From contig LWDJ01000049.1 of NCBI GenBank assembly GCA_002083435.1, positions 1 through 64,000 of the forward strand: a DNA stretch of 64,000 nt. Direction: 5' to 3'. The number at the start of each line of letters is the position of its first letter. Position 1 is the stretch's first letter. Origin of the DNA: Proteobacteria bacterium SG_bin6 (GTDB lineage: Bacteria; Pseudomonadota; Alphaproteobacteria; Sphingomonadales; Sphingomonadaceae). Shown in pieces: positions 26,752 to 36,198 of the stretch. Below the pieces are notes generated by a model. That model searched no databases, was not told the DNA's origin, and saw nothing but the letters and a program-made list of their open reading frames with translations. Both the position numbers and the translations under genes were made by a program.

Positions 26752-27765
26752 ATGATTCGACACGCACTGGGGGGAATTATGGCGGTCGCCGCGATGACAG
26801 GATTGGCAGCCGCCACCGAGAATAGCGCGCAGGCGATCCACCTCAAGGAAATGGCCGGGACGGTCGTCGTCCAGGGTGTCGAAATACCCTATCGCCTCAC
26901 CACGCCGGATCATCCCCAAGGGGCAATCCTGCTCATACCGGGGTCGCTGTTCAGCGATGTCGATGGCAACTACCCGGCGATGGGACTGGCGCCGCACGCC
27001 TATGCCGATCTCGCCCGGCAGCTGGGTGCGAAGGGTTATGCGGTCTTGCGGATGGCCAAGATCGGCCCCGGGACCGGCTCGCGCACGATCGACCCCGCCA
27101 TAGCCGCGATCCATAACGACTTCCGTACCCGGATCGATGTCGCCGCAGCGGGCTGGCGGGCACTGCCCCGCGTCTCCGGACCACGGGTGATCGCGGGCCA
27201 TAGCGAAGGCGCGGTGGTCGCTTTCCTGCTCGCGGCGCAGCCGGGGATAGATGCGGACGGTGTCGTCAGCCTGTCGGGGCCCTCGCAATCAATCTATGCG
27301 ATCATGCGCGACCAGGTCGCGACGCTGAACGCAAAGCCGGGTTTAGAGCCAGACCTTACCGCCTTCGACGCCGCCATCGCCGCCCTCCGTGCCGGGCAAG
27401 CACTACCGCCTGGCCTCGCCGCCAACCCGCAGACAATGATGCTGGCATCGATGCCGCCGACGGCGATTGCCTACCTTAACAGCGTTGACCGCGAAGATGT
27501 TTTGCAGGCGGTCGCGAAGGTGCGCCAGCCATTGCTGATCGTTCAGGGCGGCTGGGACTTCTCGGTACCGCCGCGCCACGCCGATGCGCTCGGGCAGGCG
27601 CGCAAGGGCTTGCCCACCGAGCGCGCCTTCTTTCCCGAGCTTACGCACTTTTACAAGCACGCGCCGGCCAACCTTCCACCCATGCAAGCGATGGGTATCG
27701 CCACCGAAAGCGAGCCGGCCGTCGCGGACGCGATCGCGCGCTGGGCATCTCGATTAAGGAGGTAA
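26752..27765 (+). CDS. exported alpha/beta hydrolase (esterase/peptidase-like)
   Basis: This 337-residue alpha/beta-hydrolase has a signal peptide (IRHALGGIMAVAAMTGLAAATENSAQA). The nucleophile elbow is GHSEG, the acid is likely in GGWDFSVPP and the histidine in LTHFYKH. It resembles serine aminopeptidase/acyl esterase relatives of the S33 type. The ATG at 26752 follows GAGGAG by 6 nt; the longer frame adds residues that hide the signal peptide. It sits between the CrbR-like and CrbS-like genes, but no link to acetate can be shown. An esterase that frees short acids outside the cytoplasm would fit. Confidence 0.8.
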   Translation: MIRHALGGIMAVAAMTGLAAATENSAQAIHLKEMAGTVVVQGVEIPYRLTTPDHPQGAILLIPGSLFSDVDGNYPAMGLAPHAYADLARQLGAKGYAVLRMAKIGPGTGSRTIDPAIAAIHNDFRTRIDVAAAGWRALPRVSGPRVIAGHSEGAVVAFLLAAQPGIDADGVVSLSGPSQSIYAIMRDQVATLNAKPGLEPDLTAFDAAIAALRAGQALPPGLAANPQTMMLASMPPTAIAYLNSVDREDVLQAVAKVRQPLLIVQGGWDFSVPPRHADALGQARKGLPTERAFFPELTHFYKHAPANLPPMQAMGIATESEPAVADAIARWASRLRR

Positions 27766-27828
27766 CAGCGTTCATTTCGGCGACTGGCGCGCTTCACCGA
27801 CGTTCGCTTCTTTGCCCCAGTCGCCCCC

Positions 27829-30800
27829 CTATTCCGCCGCCACCGCCTCCCCCAGCGCCAGCCACGCGCGCAGCGCTTCGGGCGCGACCGGCTTCGCGAA
27901 CAGCGGTACGCCCGCCCGCCCGGCGCGGGCGCGCAGCGCCGCGTCTCCCGACGCCGTGACCAGCGCGCAGCGCATCCCGCGCCCGCGCAGCCGCGCGATC
28001 AGCGCCAGCCCGTCGAGCGGCGCGCCCAGATCATAATCGACCAGCGCCACGTCGGCCGCCGCCGCCAGCGCCGCGTCGACCGATCCCGTCCCCAGCGCAT
28101 CGTGCCCGTCGCGCGTCAGCAGGGCGAGGGTTGCTTCCACCACGCGCGGGTCGTCGTCCACCACCAGCACGCGCAGTTCGGCAACTGGCGCCGCCGCCGG
28201 CAGTACCGGGCGCGGCGCAACCTGTGCCGCCTCGGCGCGCGGCAGGACGATCGCGAAGCTGCTCCCGCGCCCCTCGACCGAGCGCAGCACGATCCGCCCG
28301 TCGATGAGCCGCGCGCTGCGCTCGACGATCGCGAGGCCGAGCCCGATCCCCGCCACCCCGCGCGTGCCGAGCCGTTCGAACTCGCGGAAGATCAGCGCCT
28401 GCTTGTCGGCCGGGATGCCGGGGCCGGTGTCGCTCACCCAGATGCTCAGCCCCGCGCCCGCCGGGCGCACCCCCACCAGCACGCCGCCGGTTCCGGTATA
28501 GCGCACCGCGTTCGACACGAAATTCTGCACGATCGAGCGCAGCAGCGCCGGATCGGCGGTCACGCTGCCATAGGCCGGCCCCAGCCGCAGCGTGAGCCCG
28601 GCTTCTTCCGCGAGCGGGCGGATACAGCCGACCACCTCGGCGAGCAGCGGCGCGAGCGCCACGGCTTGCGGGCGCGGCTCGATCCCGCCGGCGTCGAGCT
28701 TGGAAATGTCGAGCAGCGCGCGCAGCAATTCCTCCGCCGCGCCGATCGACTGGCCGATCCGCTCGACCAGCCGACCATCGCCGCCGCCATCCCGCGCCAA
28801 GGCCGAGGTGAACAGCCGCGCGGCATGGAGTGGCTGGAGCAGATCGTGGCTCGCCGCCGCCAGGAAGCGCGTCTTGGCGGCGGTGGCGGCGGCCAGCTTT
28901 TCGTTGAGCCGGGTAAGCTCGGCGGTGCGCTCGGCGACGCGCGCCTCCAGCTCGGCGCGCGAGGCTTCGAGCGCGGCGAGCGCCTGGGCCTCGGCAGTGA
29001 TATCGGTGAAGCACATCACATAGCCGCCGCCGGGCATCGGCCCGCCTACCGTCTTGAACACGCGGCCATCGGGGCGGATGCGCTCGAAACTGTGCGGCAG
29101 GCCGCGCTTCAGATGCGCGAGGCGGCGGGCGACATGCGCCTCCACCTCGCCGGGGCCGCATTCGCCGCGCACCGCATTGTAGCGGATCAGCTCGGCGACC
29201 GGCGTGCCGACGCGCACCACCCCCGATGGGTAGGCGAACAGCGCGAGATAGCGGCTGTTCCACGCGATCAGCCGCAGATCGCTATCGACCACGCTGACGC
29301 CGGGATCGATATGTTCGAGCGTCGCGGCGAGCAGCCCCTGGGAGAATTGCAGGCTCTGCCCGCCCTCGTCGAGCATCCGGACGATGTCGGCATAGCTGAG
29401 CCGCGCGCCCGCCAGCGCGGCGGCGACCAGCGCGCGCGCGGAGGGGACGCCGACCACGCTCGCGATCAGCCGCTCGGCGCGGCGGGCCTCGATCGAGCCC
29501 ACGGGGGCGCTCGGCGGCGCGTCGGCGAAGGCGGCGGCGGCGCGCGCCACCCCCACGAAGCGCCCGGCGAACGCGATCAGCCCGGCCATGTCGCCCACCG
29601 CCGCGACGCGCGGCTCGAACGCGCCCGGCACCGCCACCCGCCGCCAGCCGCGCGCCGAGAGCAAAGCGAGGAGCAGCAGGTTCACCCCCAGGCTCCACAC
29701 CACGCCGTGGGTGAGCGGGGTCATCGCCCCCAGGCCGAACAGATGGCGCGGATCGGCGAGGGTGCCGCCGAGTGCCGCGAGCAACCCCGCCGGCAGGATC
29801 GGCGGCAGCGCGAGCGTGTAGAGCCACAGCCCGGTGCCCAGCGCGAGCGCGAGCTTGGCGGGGCGCGGATCATGCCCCCGCCCGCGCGCGGCGATCAGCA
29901 GCAGGGGCGTGAACTGCGCCATCGCCGCGAAGGCGATATGGCCGATCGCCGCCAGCCGATACTCGGCGCCCAATGCCTCGCCCCAGCCGAGCGCGAGCGC
30001 GATCACCACGATCACCGCCAGCCGCCGCACCCCCAGCAGCCGCGCGCCGAGATCGGCCTCCGCGGTCCAGCCGGCGCGGGCGAGCAGCAGCGGCGCGATC
30101 AGATCGTTGGAGATCATCGTCGCCAGCGCAACCGTCTCCACCACCACCATCGCGGTCGCCGCCGAAAAGCCGCCGAGCAGCGCGAGCAAGGTGAGCGGGG
30201 TCGATCCCGCCGCCATCGGCAGCGCGACGACGAAGCCATCGGGCGCGGTGCCCGGCGGCAGCAGCAGCGCGCCCGCCAACGCGATCGGCGGCACGAGCAG
30301 CGCCATCGCTCCCACATAGGCGATGAAGGGCCAGCGGCTCGCGCGGACATCCTCCAGCCCGCGCGCCTCGATCACGCCGATATAGAATTGGCGCGGCAGC
30401 GACAGCACCGCCGCCATCGCGATCAGGGTGATGACGAGCGTGTCGCTCCCCAGCCGCGCGGGGGCGAACATCGCGGCGAGCGTCGCCCCGCCCGCCGCCG
30501 CCGCGCGCGGGTCGCTGGTCAGCAGCAGCAGCGCGAGCAGCGCGATGCCGGCGAGCGCCGCGAGCTTGAACAGCGAATCGGCGGCGGTCGCGAACAACAG
30601 CCCCTCGTTGCGCCCGGCCACGTCATAGCGGCGCGTGCCGAAGGCGAGCGCGAACAGCGCGAGCACCGCGCCGGCGATGACGCTCGCGACCGCGCCGCTC
30701 GGCCCCGCGGTCGCGCTCAGCGCCTGGCCGATCGAGCGGAGCTGCAACGCGATGTAAGGCACCGCGCCCAGCGTCGCCGTCACCGTCACCAAGGCGGCGA

Positions 30801-31152
30801 GGCCCCGGCTCTTGCCGAAGCGCGCGCCGATCAGGTCCGAAACGCTGGTCGCGCCCTCGTCGCGCGCGGCGCGGGCGATCGCGCGCACCAGCCCGGGCGC
30901 GAGCGCATAGACGAGGATCGGCCCCAGATAGATCGGCAGATAGCTCCACCCGTCCGACGCGGCGGTGCCGACCGCGCCGTAAAAGGTCCAGCTGGTGCAA
31001 TAGACGCCGAGCGCGAGCGCCTGCGCGGCCTGGCGGCGGCGACCGGGCGCGGCGGGGACGCGGCGGCGCTCGGCGCGGTGCGCGATCAGGAACAGCAGCG
31101 CCGCGAACAGCAGCGCCGCGATGACGACGATCGGTTGCGGCACGCCGTGCAT
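27829..31152 (-). CDS. SLC5-type transporter/histidine-kinase hybrid, CrbS-like
   Basis: This 1107-residue protein fuses a sodium/solute symporter region (about residues 1-505, thirteen or so helices, with YCTSWTFYGAVGTAASDGW) to a signalling half. That half has a PAS domain near 605-715 (LEHIDPGVSVVDSDLRLIAWN), a coiled coil, and H769 in SHDLLQPLHAARLF. An ATPase domain follows (NFVSNAVRYTG, GIGLGLAIVERSARL), and a C-terminal receiver domain has D1041 in VDYDLGAP. CrbS-type proteins sense acetate or sodium-coupled flux and control acs. It faces the CrbR-like gene across one hydrolase gene and is divergent from ccoN. The transported ligand is not shown. Confidence 0.9.
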   Translation of the reverse strand: MHGVPQPIVVIAALLFAALLFLIAHRAERRRVPAAPGRRRQAAQALALGVYCTSWTFYGAVGTAASDGWSYLPIYLGPILVYALAPGLVRAIARAARDEGATSVSDLIGARFGKSRGLAALVTVTATLGAVPYIALQLRSIGQALSATAGPSGAVASVIAGAVLALFALAFGTRRYDVAGRNEGLLFATAADSLFKLAALAGIALLALLLLTSDPRAAAAGGATLAAMFAPARLGSDTLVITLIAMAAVLSLPRQFYIGVIEARGLEDVRASRWPFIAYVGAMALLVPPIALAGALLLPPGTAPDGFVVALPMAAGSTPLTLLALLGGFSAATAMVVVETVALATMISNDLIAPLLLARAGWTAEADLGARLLGVRRLAVIVVIALALGWGEALGAEYRLAAIGHIAFAAMAQFTPLLLIAARGRGHDPRPAKLALALGTGLWLYTLALPPILPAGLLAALGGTLADPRHLFGLGAMTPLTHGVVWSLGVNLLLLALLSARGWRRVAVPGAFEPRVAAVGDMAGLIAFAGRFVGVARAAAAFADAPPSAPVGSIEARRAERLIASVVGVPSARALVAAALAGARLSYADIVRMLDEGGQSLQFSQGLLAATLEHIDPGVSVVDSDLRLIAWNSRYLALFAYPSGVVRVGTPVAELIRYNAVRGECGPGEVEAHVARRLAHLKRGLPHSFERIRPDGRVFKTVGGPMPGGGYVMCFTDITAEAQALAALEASRAELEARVAERTAELTRLNEKLAAATAAKTRFLAAASHDLLQPLHAARLFTSALARDGGGDGRLVERIGQSIGAAEELLRALLDISKLDAGGIEPRPQAVALAPLLAEVVGCIRPLAEEAGLTLRLGPAYGSVTADPALLRSIVQNFVSNAVRYTGTGGVLVGVRPAGAGLSIWVSDTGPGIPADKQALIFREFERLGTRGVAGIGLGLAIVERSARLIDGRIVLRSVEGRGSSFAIVLPRAEAAQVAPRPVLPAAAPVAELRVLVVDDDPRVVEATLALLTRDGHDALGTGSVDAALAAAADVALVDYDLGAPLDGLALIARLRGRGMRCALVTASGDAALRARAGRAGVPLFAKPVAPEALRAWLALGEAVAAE

Positions 31153-31236
31153 CGGCCGCCTTTTCCTCCCCGAACGATGCCGGGCGCGATCCGCCCTGGC
31201 CTGCCGCCGTCATAGCGCTCAGCAATGCCCCGTAGA

Positions 31237-31252
31237 TTTGACCGCGATCAAA
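31237..31252. promoter_or_regulatory. FNR-type box upstream of ccoN
   Basis: TTTGACCGCGATCAAA matches the FNR/FixK consensus TTGAT-N4-ATCAA at nine of ten positions and has perfect TTTGA/TCAAA arms. It lies 55 bp before the ccoN ATG and 84 bp before the divergent kinase gene. Low-oxygen activation of the cbb3 operon is the standard arrangement. Which FNR-like protein binds is not shown. Confidence 0.8.
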
Positions 31253-31306
31253 GGCGGCATCGTCACGCTCGCGCAATGTCGCCCCGCCTGAGTGGGAGTT
31301 GGGGCG

Positions 31307-32956
31307 ATGCAAAGCGATGTGAGTTGGGCGGGACTTTGGCTGGTGGCGGGCATCGCCTGCATCCTGGCGGCGATGGGCGCGGTGGATGCGCCGTTCGCGG
31401 TGCATATGGCGATCGCGGCGAGCGCGGCGCTGATCGCGGCGTTCGTCAACATGCACGGGGTAGGCAAGAGCGAAACCGCGCGCGCCGCGCGGGCGCCGGC
31501 CAGCCGCTACGACGACGAAGTGATCCGCTGGGGCGTGATCGCCACCGTCTTCTGGGGCGTGGTCGGGCTGCTGGTCGGCGTGTTCATCGCCGCGCAGCTG
31601 AGCTTCCCCTGGCTCAACTTCCCGACCGAATACACGACGTTCGGCCGGCTGCGCCCGCTCCACACCTCGGCGGTGATCTTCGCCTTTGGCGGCAATGCGC
31701 TGCTCGCGACGAGCTTCTTCGTGGTGCAGCGCACCTGCCGCGCGCGGCTGGCGCTGCCCGCGCTCGCGCGCTTCGTCTTCTGGGGCTATCAGCTGTTCAT
31801 CGTGCTGGCCGCGACCGGCTATGTGATGGGCGTGACCGAGGGCCGCGAATATGCCGAGCCCGAATGGTATGTCGACATCTGGCTGACGATCGTCTGGGTA
31901 GCGTACCTGCTGGTGTTCGCCGGCACGATCCTGAAGCGGCAGGAGCCGCATATCTACGTCGCCAACTGGTTCTACCTGGCCTTCATCGTCACCGTGGCGA
32001 TGCTGCATCTGGTCAACAACCTCACCGTGCCGGTCTCATGGTTCGGGTCCAAGTCATACTCGGCCTTTTCGGGCGTGCAGGACGCGCTGGTGCAATGGTG
32101 GTACGGCCATAACGCGGTCGGCTTCTTCCTGACCGCCGGCTTCCTGGGGATGATGTATTACTTCGTCCCCAAACAGGCCGAGCGACCGGTGTACAGCTAC
32201 CGGCTGTCGATCGTCCATTTCTGGTCGCTGATCTTTCTCTACATCTGGGCGGGGCCGCATCACCTGCATTACACCGCGCTCCCCGACTGGGCGCAGACGC
32301 TGGGCATGGTGTTCTCGATCATGCTGTGGATGCCGAGCTGGGGCGGCATGATCAACGGGCTGATGACGCTCAACGGCGCGTGGGACAAGGTCCGCACCGA
32401 TCCGATCATCCGCATGATGGTGTTCGCGCTCGCCTTTTACGGGATGAGCACCTTCGAAGGGCCGATGCTCAGCGTCAAATCGGTCAACTCGCTGTCGCAC
32501 TATACCAACTGGACGATCGGCCATGTCCACTCGGGCGCGCTCGGCTGGAACGGGATGATCACCTTCGCGGCGATCTATTACATGACGCCGCGCCTGTGGG
32601 GGCGCGAGCGGCTCTATTCGCTGCGGCTGATCAACTGGCACTTCTGGTGCGCGACGATCGGGATCGTGCTCTACGCCGCGTCGATGTGGGTGGCGGGCAT
32701 CACCCAGGGGTTGCTGTGGCGCGAATATGGGGCGGACGGCTACCTGGTCTACAGCTTCGCCGAAGTCGTCGCCGCGATGCACCCCTATTACGTCATCCGC
32801 ATGGCGGGCGGGCTGCTCTATCTGACGGGCGCGCTGATCTTCGCCGTCAACATCGCGATGACGATCGCCGGCAAGCTGCGCGCCGAGGCGCCGGTGACCG
32901 AGACGCGCCCCGATCCCGCGCGCGACGTGCCCGCCCCCGCCATCCCCGCCGATTAA
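31307..32956 (+). CDS. ccoN: cbb3-type cytochrome c oxidase subunit I
   Basis: This is the catalytic heme-copper subunit of the high-affinity cbb3 oxidase, 549 residues with about fourteen helices. It shows RLRPLHTSAVIFAFGGNAL (low-spin heme histidine), WWYGHNAVGFF (CuB His), YIWAGPHHLHYTALPDW (CuB His pair) and YTNWTIGHVHSGALGWNG (heme ligands). The ATG at 31307 follows GGGAG by about 10 nt; a GTG at 31292 is possible. It heads an eight-gene operon that ends with ccoS. Confidence 0.96.
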   Translation: MQSDVSWAGLWLVAGIACILAAMGAVDAPFAVHMAIAASAALIAAFVNMHGVGKSETARAARAPASRYDDEVIRWGVIATVFWGVVGLLVGVFIAAQLSFPWLNFPTEYTTFGRLRPLHTSAVIFAFGGNALLATSFFVVQRTCRARLALPALARFVFWGYQLFIVLAATGYVMGVTEGREYAEPEWYVDIWLTIVWVAYLLVFAGTILKRQEPHIYVANWFYLAFIVTVAMLHLVNNLTVPVSWFGSKSYSAFSGVQDALVQWWYGHNAVGFFLTAGFLGMMYYFVPKQAERPVYSYRLSIVHFWSLIFLYIWAGPHHLHYTALPDWAQTLGMVFSIMLWMPSWGGMINGLMTLNGAWDKVRTDPIIRMMVFALAFYGMSTFEGPMLSVKSVNSLSHYTNWTIGHVHSGALGWNGMITFAAIYYMTPRLWGRERLYSLRLINWHFWCATIGIVLYAASMWVAGITQGLLWREYGADGYLVYSFAEVVAAMHPYYVIRMAGGLLYLTGALIFAVNIAMTIAGKLRAEAPVTETRPDPARDVPAPAIPAD

Positions 32957-32968
32957 GGGAGTAACCCG

Positions 32969-33703
32969 ATGACCACGCTTGCCGAGCGGCACAAGACGAT
33001 CGAGCGCAACATCACGCTGCTCGCGGTGCTCGCGCTCCTCACCGTCGCAATCGGCGGGATCGTCGAGATCGCGCCCCTGTTCTGGATCCAGTCGACCGTC
33101 ACCCCGGTCCCCGGCGTGCGGCCCTACAGCCCGCTCGAACTCGCCGGGCGCGACATTTACGTGCGCGAGGGCTGCTATGGCTGCCACAGCCAGATGATCC
33201 GCCCGTTCCGCGACGAGGTGGAACGCTATGGCCATTACAGCCTGGCCGCCGAGAGCATGTACGATCACCCCTTCCAATGGGGATCGATCCGCACCGGGCC
33301 TGATCTCGCGCGGGTGGGTGGGCGCTATTCGGACGAGTGGCACGTCCAGCACCTGAAATACCCGCAGGCGGTGGTCCCCGAATCGATCATGCCGCGCTAC
33401 GCCTTCCTCGCCGATCGGGAGCTGAAGCCGGAGACGATCGCCGGGCATTTGCGCGCGCTCGCCGATGTCGGCGTGCCCTATGGCAAGGAAGCGATCGACG
33501 CGGCCGAAGCCGATCTGATCGCGCAGGGCACGCCCGATGCCGACACCGCCGGGCTGCTGAAGCGCTATCCCAAGGCACAGGCGCGCGATTTCGACGGCGA
33601 CCCCAAGCGCCTGACCGAGATGGACGCGCTGATCGCCTATCTCCAGTCGCTCGGCACCCAGGTCGATTTCAAGGCCGCCGAACCGCGCGAGCAGGCGCGA
33701 TGA
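32969..33703 (+). CDS. ccoO: cbb3-type cytochrome c oxidase mono-heme subunit II
   Basis: This 244-residue membrane-anchored cytochrome c has an N-terminal helix (ITLLAVLALLTVAIGGIVEI) and one heme site REGCYGCHSQMIRPFRDEVERYG, cut here only where noted. The distal Met ligand is probably in PESIMPRYAFL. It lies 12 bp after ccoN and overlaps ccoQ by 4 nt. It moves electrons from CcoP to the CcoN active site. Confidence 0.96.
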   Translation: MTTLAERHKTIERNITLLAVLALLTVAIGGIVEIAPLFWIQSTVTPVPGVRPYSPLELAGRDIYVREGCYGCHSQMIRPFRDEVERYGHYSLAAESMYDHPFQWGSIRTGPDLARVGGRYSDEWHVQHLKYPQAVVPESIMPRYAFLADRELKPETIAGHLRALADVGVPYGKEAIDAAEADLIAQGTPDADTAGLLKRYPKAQARDFDGDPKRLTEMDALIAYLQSLGTQVDFKAAEPREQAR

Positions 33704-33861
33704 GCACCTATGACAGCCTGCGCCATCTGGCGGACAGCTGGGGGCTGGTGGCGATGACCGCCGCTTTCCTGGGCTTCAACCTCTGGGCGTTCCGGCCCCG
33801 CGCGCGGGCGCACCATGACCATGCCGCGCGCAGCATCTTCGAGGGGGACGATCATGAGTGA
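33700..33861 (+). CDS. ccoQ: cbb3-type oxidase small subunit
   Basis: This 53-residue single-helix protein (GLVAMTAAFLGFNLWAF) has a His-rich tail. Position between ccoO and ccoP, size and topology identify it as CcoQ, which stabilises the complex. Its ATG overlaps the ccoO stop and its end overlaps the ccoP start by 8 nt. Confidence 0.88.
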   Translation: MSTYDSLRHLADSWGLVAMTAAFLGFNLWAFRPRARAHHDHAARSIFEGDDHE

Positions 33862-34741
33862 CCCGCGCCGCGTTGACGCCGCGACCAACACCGCCTTTGT
33901 CGGCCATGAATGGGATGGGATCGAGGAACTCGACACCCCCATGCCGCGCTGGTGGCTGTGGACGCTCTACGGCACGATCCTGTTCGCGATCGGCTATTGC
34001 ATCGCCTATCCCGCCTGGCCGCTGATCGACCATGCGACGGCGGGCGTGCTCGGCTGGACCAGCCACGGCGCGCTGCGGGAGGAACTGAGCGCCGAGGCGA
34101 AGCGCAAGGCGCCGATCCTGGCGGCACTCGCCCGCACCCCGATCACCGCCGTGCCCGGCAACGCGCAATTGCTGCGCACCGCGACCGAGGGCGGCCGCGC
34201 CGCGTTCAAGGTGAATTGCGTCCAGTGCCACGGCGCGGGCGCGGCGGGGACCAAGGGCTATCCCAATCTGAACGATGATGACTGGCTATGGGGCGGCGAT
34301 CTGGCGACGCTCGAGCAGACCATCGCCCACGGCATCCGCTCGCCGGTGGATGAGGCGACCCGCCAGTCGCAAATGCCCGCCTTTGGCCGCGACGGCATCC
34401 TGACCGCGCCGCAGATTCAGGATGTGGTGAGCTTCGTGCGCTACGCCTCGCACCAGGAGGCGGCGAGTGCTGCCGCGCGGCGCGGCGCGGCGCTGTTCGC
34501 GGCCAATTGCGCGGCCTGCCATGGCGATACCGCGCACGGCACCCGCGCGCTCGGCGCCCCCAACCTGACGGACGCGATCTGGCTCTATGGCGGCGACCGC
34601 GCGACGCTCACCGAAACCGTCACCAACGCGCGCTCGGGGATGATGCCCGCCTGGGGCCAGCGGCTTGATCCGGTGACGGTGAAGATGCTCGCGCTCTACG
34701 TCCACGGCCTGGGCGGCGGCGAGGCGGCGCCCGCGCCATGA
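33854..34741 (+). CDS. ccoP: cbb3-type oxidase di-heme subunit III
   Basis: This 295-residue protein has the CcoP N-terminal signature EWDGIEELDTPMPRWW and a membrane helix (WLWTLYGTILFAIGYCIAY). Its two heme c sites are NCVQCHGAG and NCAACHGDT. It accepts electrons from soluble cytochromes. It overlaps ccoQ upstream and ccoG downstream, keeping the cco genes translationally linked. Confidence 0.96.
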   Translation: MSDPRRVDAATNTAFVGHEWDGIEELDTPMPRWWLWTLYGTILFAIGYCIAYPAWPLIDHATAGVLGWTSHGALREELSAEAKRKAPILAALARTPITAVPGNAQLLRTATEGGRAAFKVNCVQCHGAGAAGTKGYPNLNDDDWLWGGDLATLEQTIAHGIRSPVDEATRQSQMPAFGRDGILTAPQIQDVVSFVRYASHQEAASAAARRGAALFAANCAACHGDTAHGTRALGAPNLTDAIWLYGGDRATLTETVTNARSGMMPAWGQRLDPVTVKMLALYVHGLGGGEAAPAP

Positions 34742-36198
34742 ACGCGCCGCCCCCGTCGACCCAGTTCTTCGCCCCGCGCGCGAAAATCTTCCCGCGCAAG
34801 GTCGATGGCTTTTTCCGCCGGCTGAAATGGGCGGTGATGGCGGTGACGCTGACGATCTACTACGTCACCCCCTGGCTGCGCTGGGATCGCGGGCCCTATG
34901 CGCCCAATCAGGCGGTGCTGGTCGATATCGCCCACCGCCGCTTCTACATGTTCGCGATCGAGATCTGGCCGCACGAATTTTATTATGTGGCGGGCCTCTT
35001 GGTGATGGCGGCGCTGGGGCTGTTCCTGGTGACGAGCGCGGTGGGGCGCGCCTGGTGCGGCTATGCCTGCCCGCAGACGGTGTGGACCGATCTGTTCGTC
35101 CATGTCGAACGCTGGATCGACGGCGATCGCAACGCGCAGGCCCGGCTCGACGCCGCCCCCTGGGGGCCGGCCAAGGCGGCCAAGCGCTTCGCCAAATGGG
35201 GGCTCTGGCTCGCGATTTCGGCGGCGACCGGGGGCGCGTGGATCTTCTACTTCGCCGACGCCCCCGCGCTCGCCCGCGCGCTGGCGGCGGGCACGGCGCC
35301 CTATGTTGCCTATGCGACGATCGCCCTGCTCACCGCGACCACCTTCACCCTTGGCGGGCTGCTGCGCGAGCAGGTGTGCATCTATATGTGCCCCTGGCCG
35401 CGCATCCAGACCGCGATGATGGACGAGCAATCGCTCGGCGTGACCTACAAATATTGGCGGGGCGAACCGCGCAGCCACGGCGTCAAGCGCGGCCCCGATC
35501 TCGCCGCGATGGCCGCCGGCGCCACCGTGGGAGACTGCATCGATTGCGCCGCCTGCGTGCAGGTATGCCCAACCGGCATCGACATTCGCGAAGGCCCGCA
35601 GATCGGCTGCATCACCTGCGGTCTATGCATCGACGCCTGCGACGCGGTGATGGCGAAGCTCGATCGCCCGCAAAAACTGATCGGCTATACCACCGAAGCC
35701 GATGTGAGGCGCGGGCTCGCCGGCACCCCCGCCGTCGCGCCGATCAAGCGGTTGTTGCGCCCCCGCACGCTGGTTTACCTGCTGGTCTGGGCCGGCATCG
35801 GCTGCGGGATGCTGTTCGCGCTCGGCACGCGCGAGCATCTGGGGCTGAGCGTGCTTCAGGCGCGCAACCCGATCTGGGTGCGCCTGTCCGACGGGCGCAT
35901 CCGCAACGCCTATACGGTGAAGCTGCGCAACATGGAGGCGCGCCCGCGCCGCGTGACGCTGAGCTTCAGCGGGATCGACGGCGCGATCTGGGACGAGGAT
36001 GGCACCGTGCGCGCCGCCGGCCCCAGCCTGCGCCTGATAGTCCCCGCCGATCAGGTGCTGACCCGCCAGCTGTTCCTCGCCGCGCCCGCCGCCGGGCCGG
36101 CGCGCCAGGATCTGATCTTCACCGCCACCGCCGCCGATCCGGGCAGCGAGGGCGAGCTGGTCCACGATGTCGCCCATTTCGAAAGGCCCACGCCATGA
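34738..36198 (+). CDS. ccoG: cytochrome oxidase accessory ferredoxin-like protein
   Basis: This 486-residue membrane protein (RdxA/FixG family) has several helices and two [4Fe-4S] ferredoxin motifs in CIDCAACVQVCPTG and CITCGLCIDACD. The YxCPxxTWTD-like segment reads CPQTVWTDLF. CcoG is thought to reduce copper for cbb3 assembly. It begins within the ccoP stop (ATGA) and is followed by ccoH with the same overlap. Confidence 0.95.
   Translation: MNAPPPSTQFFAPRAKIFPRKVDGFFRRLKWAVMAVTLTIYYVTPWLRWDRGPYAPNQAVLVDIAHRRFYMFAIEIWPHEFYYVAGLLVMAALGLFLVTSAVGRAWCGYACPQTVWTDLFVHVERWIDGDRNAQARLDAAPWGPAKAAKRFAKWGLWLAISAATGGAWIFYFADAPALARALAAGTAPYVAYATIALLTATTFTLGGLLREQVCIYMCPWPRIQTAMMDEQSLGVTYKYWRGEPRSHGVKRGPDLAAMAAGATVGDCIDCAACVQVCPTGIDIREGPQIGCITCGLCIDACDAVMAKLDRPQKLIGYTTEADVRRGLAGTPAVAPIKRLLRPRTLVYLLVWAGIGCGMLFALGTREHLGLSVLQARNPIWVRLSDGRIRNAYTVKLRNMEARPRRVTLSFSGIDGAIWDEDGTVRAAGPSLRLIVPADQVLTRQLFLAAPAAGPARQDLIFTATAADPGSEGELVHDVAHFERPTP

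Noticed and set aside
28102..31215. 1037-residue plus-strand frame opposite the CrbS-like gene
   Set aside because: Its product is almost all Arg, Gln, His and Ala with no domain. The minus-strand frame has full transporter, PAS, kinase and receiver motifs.
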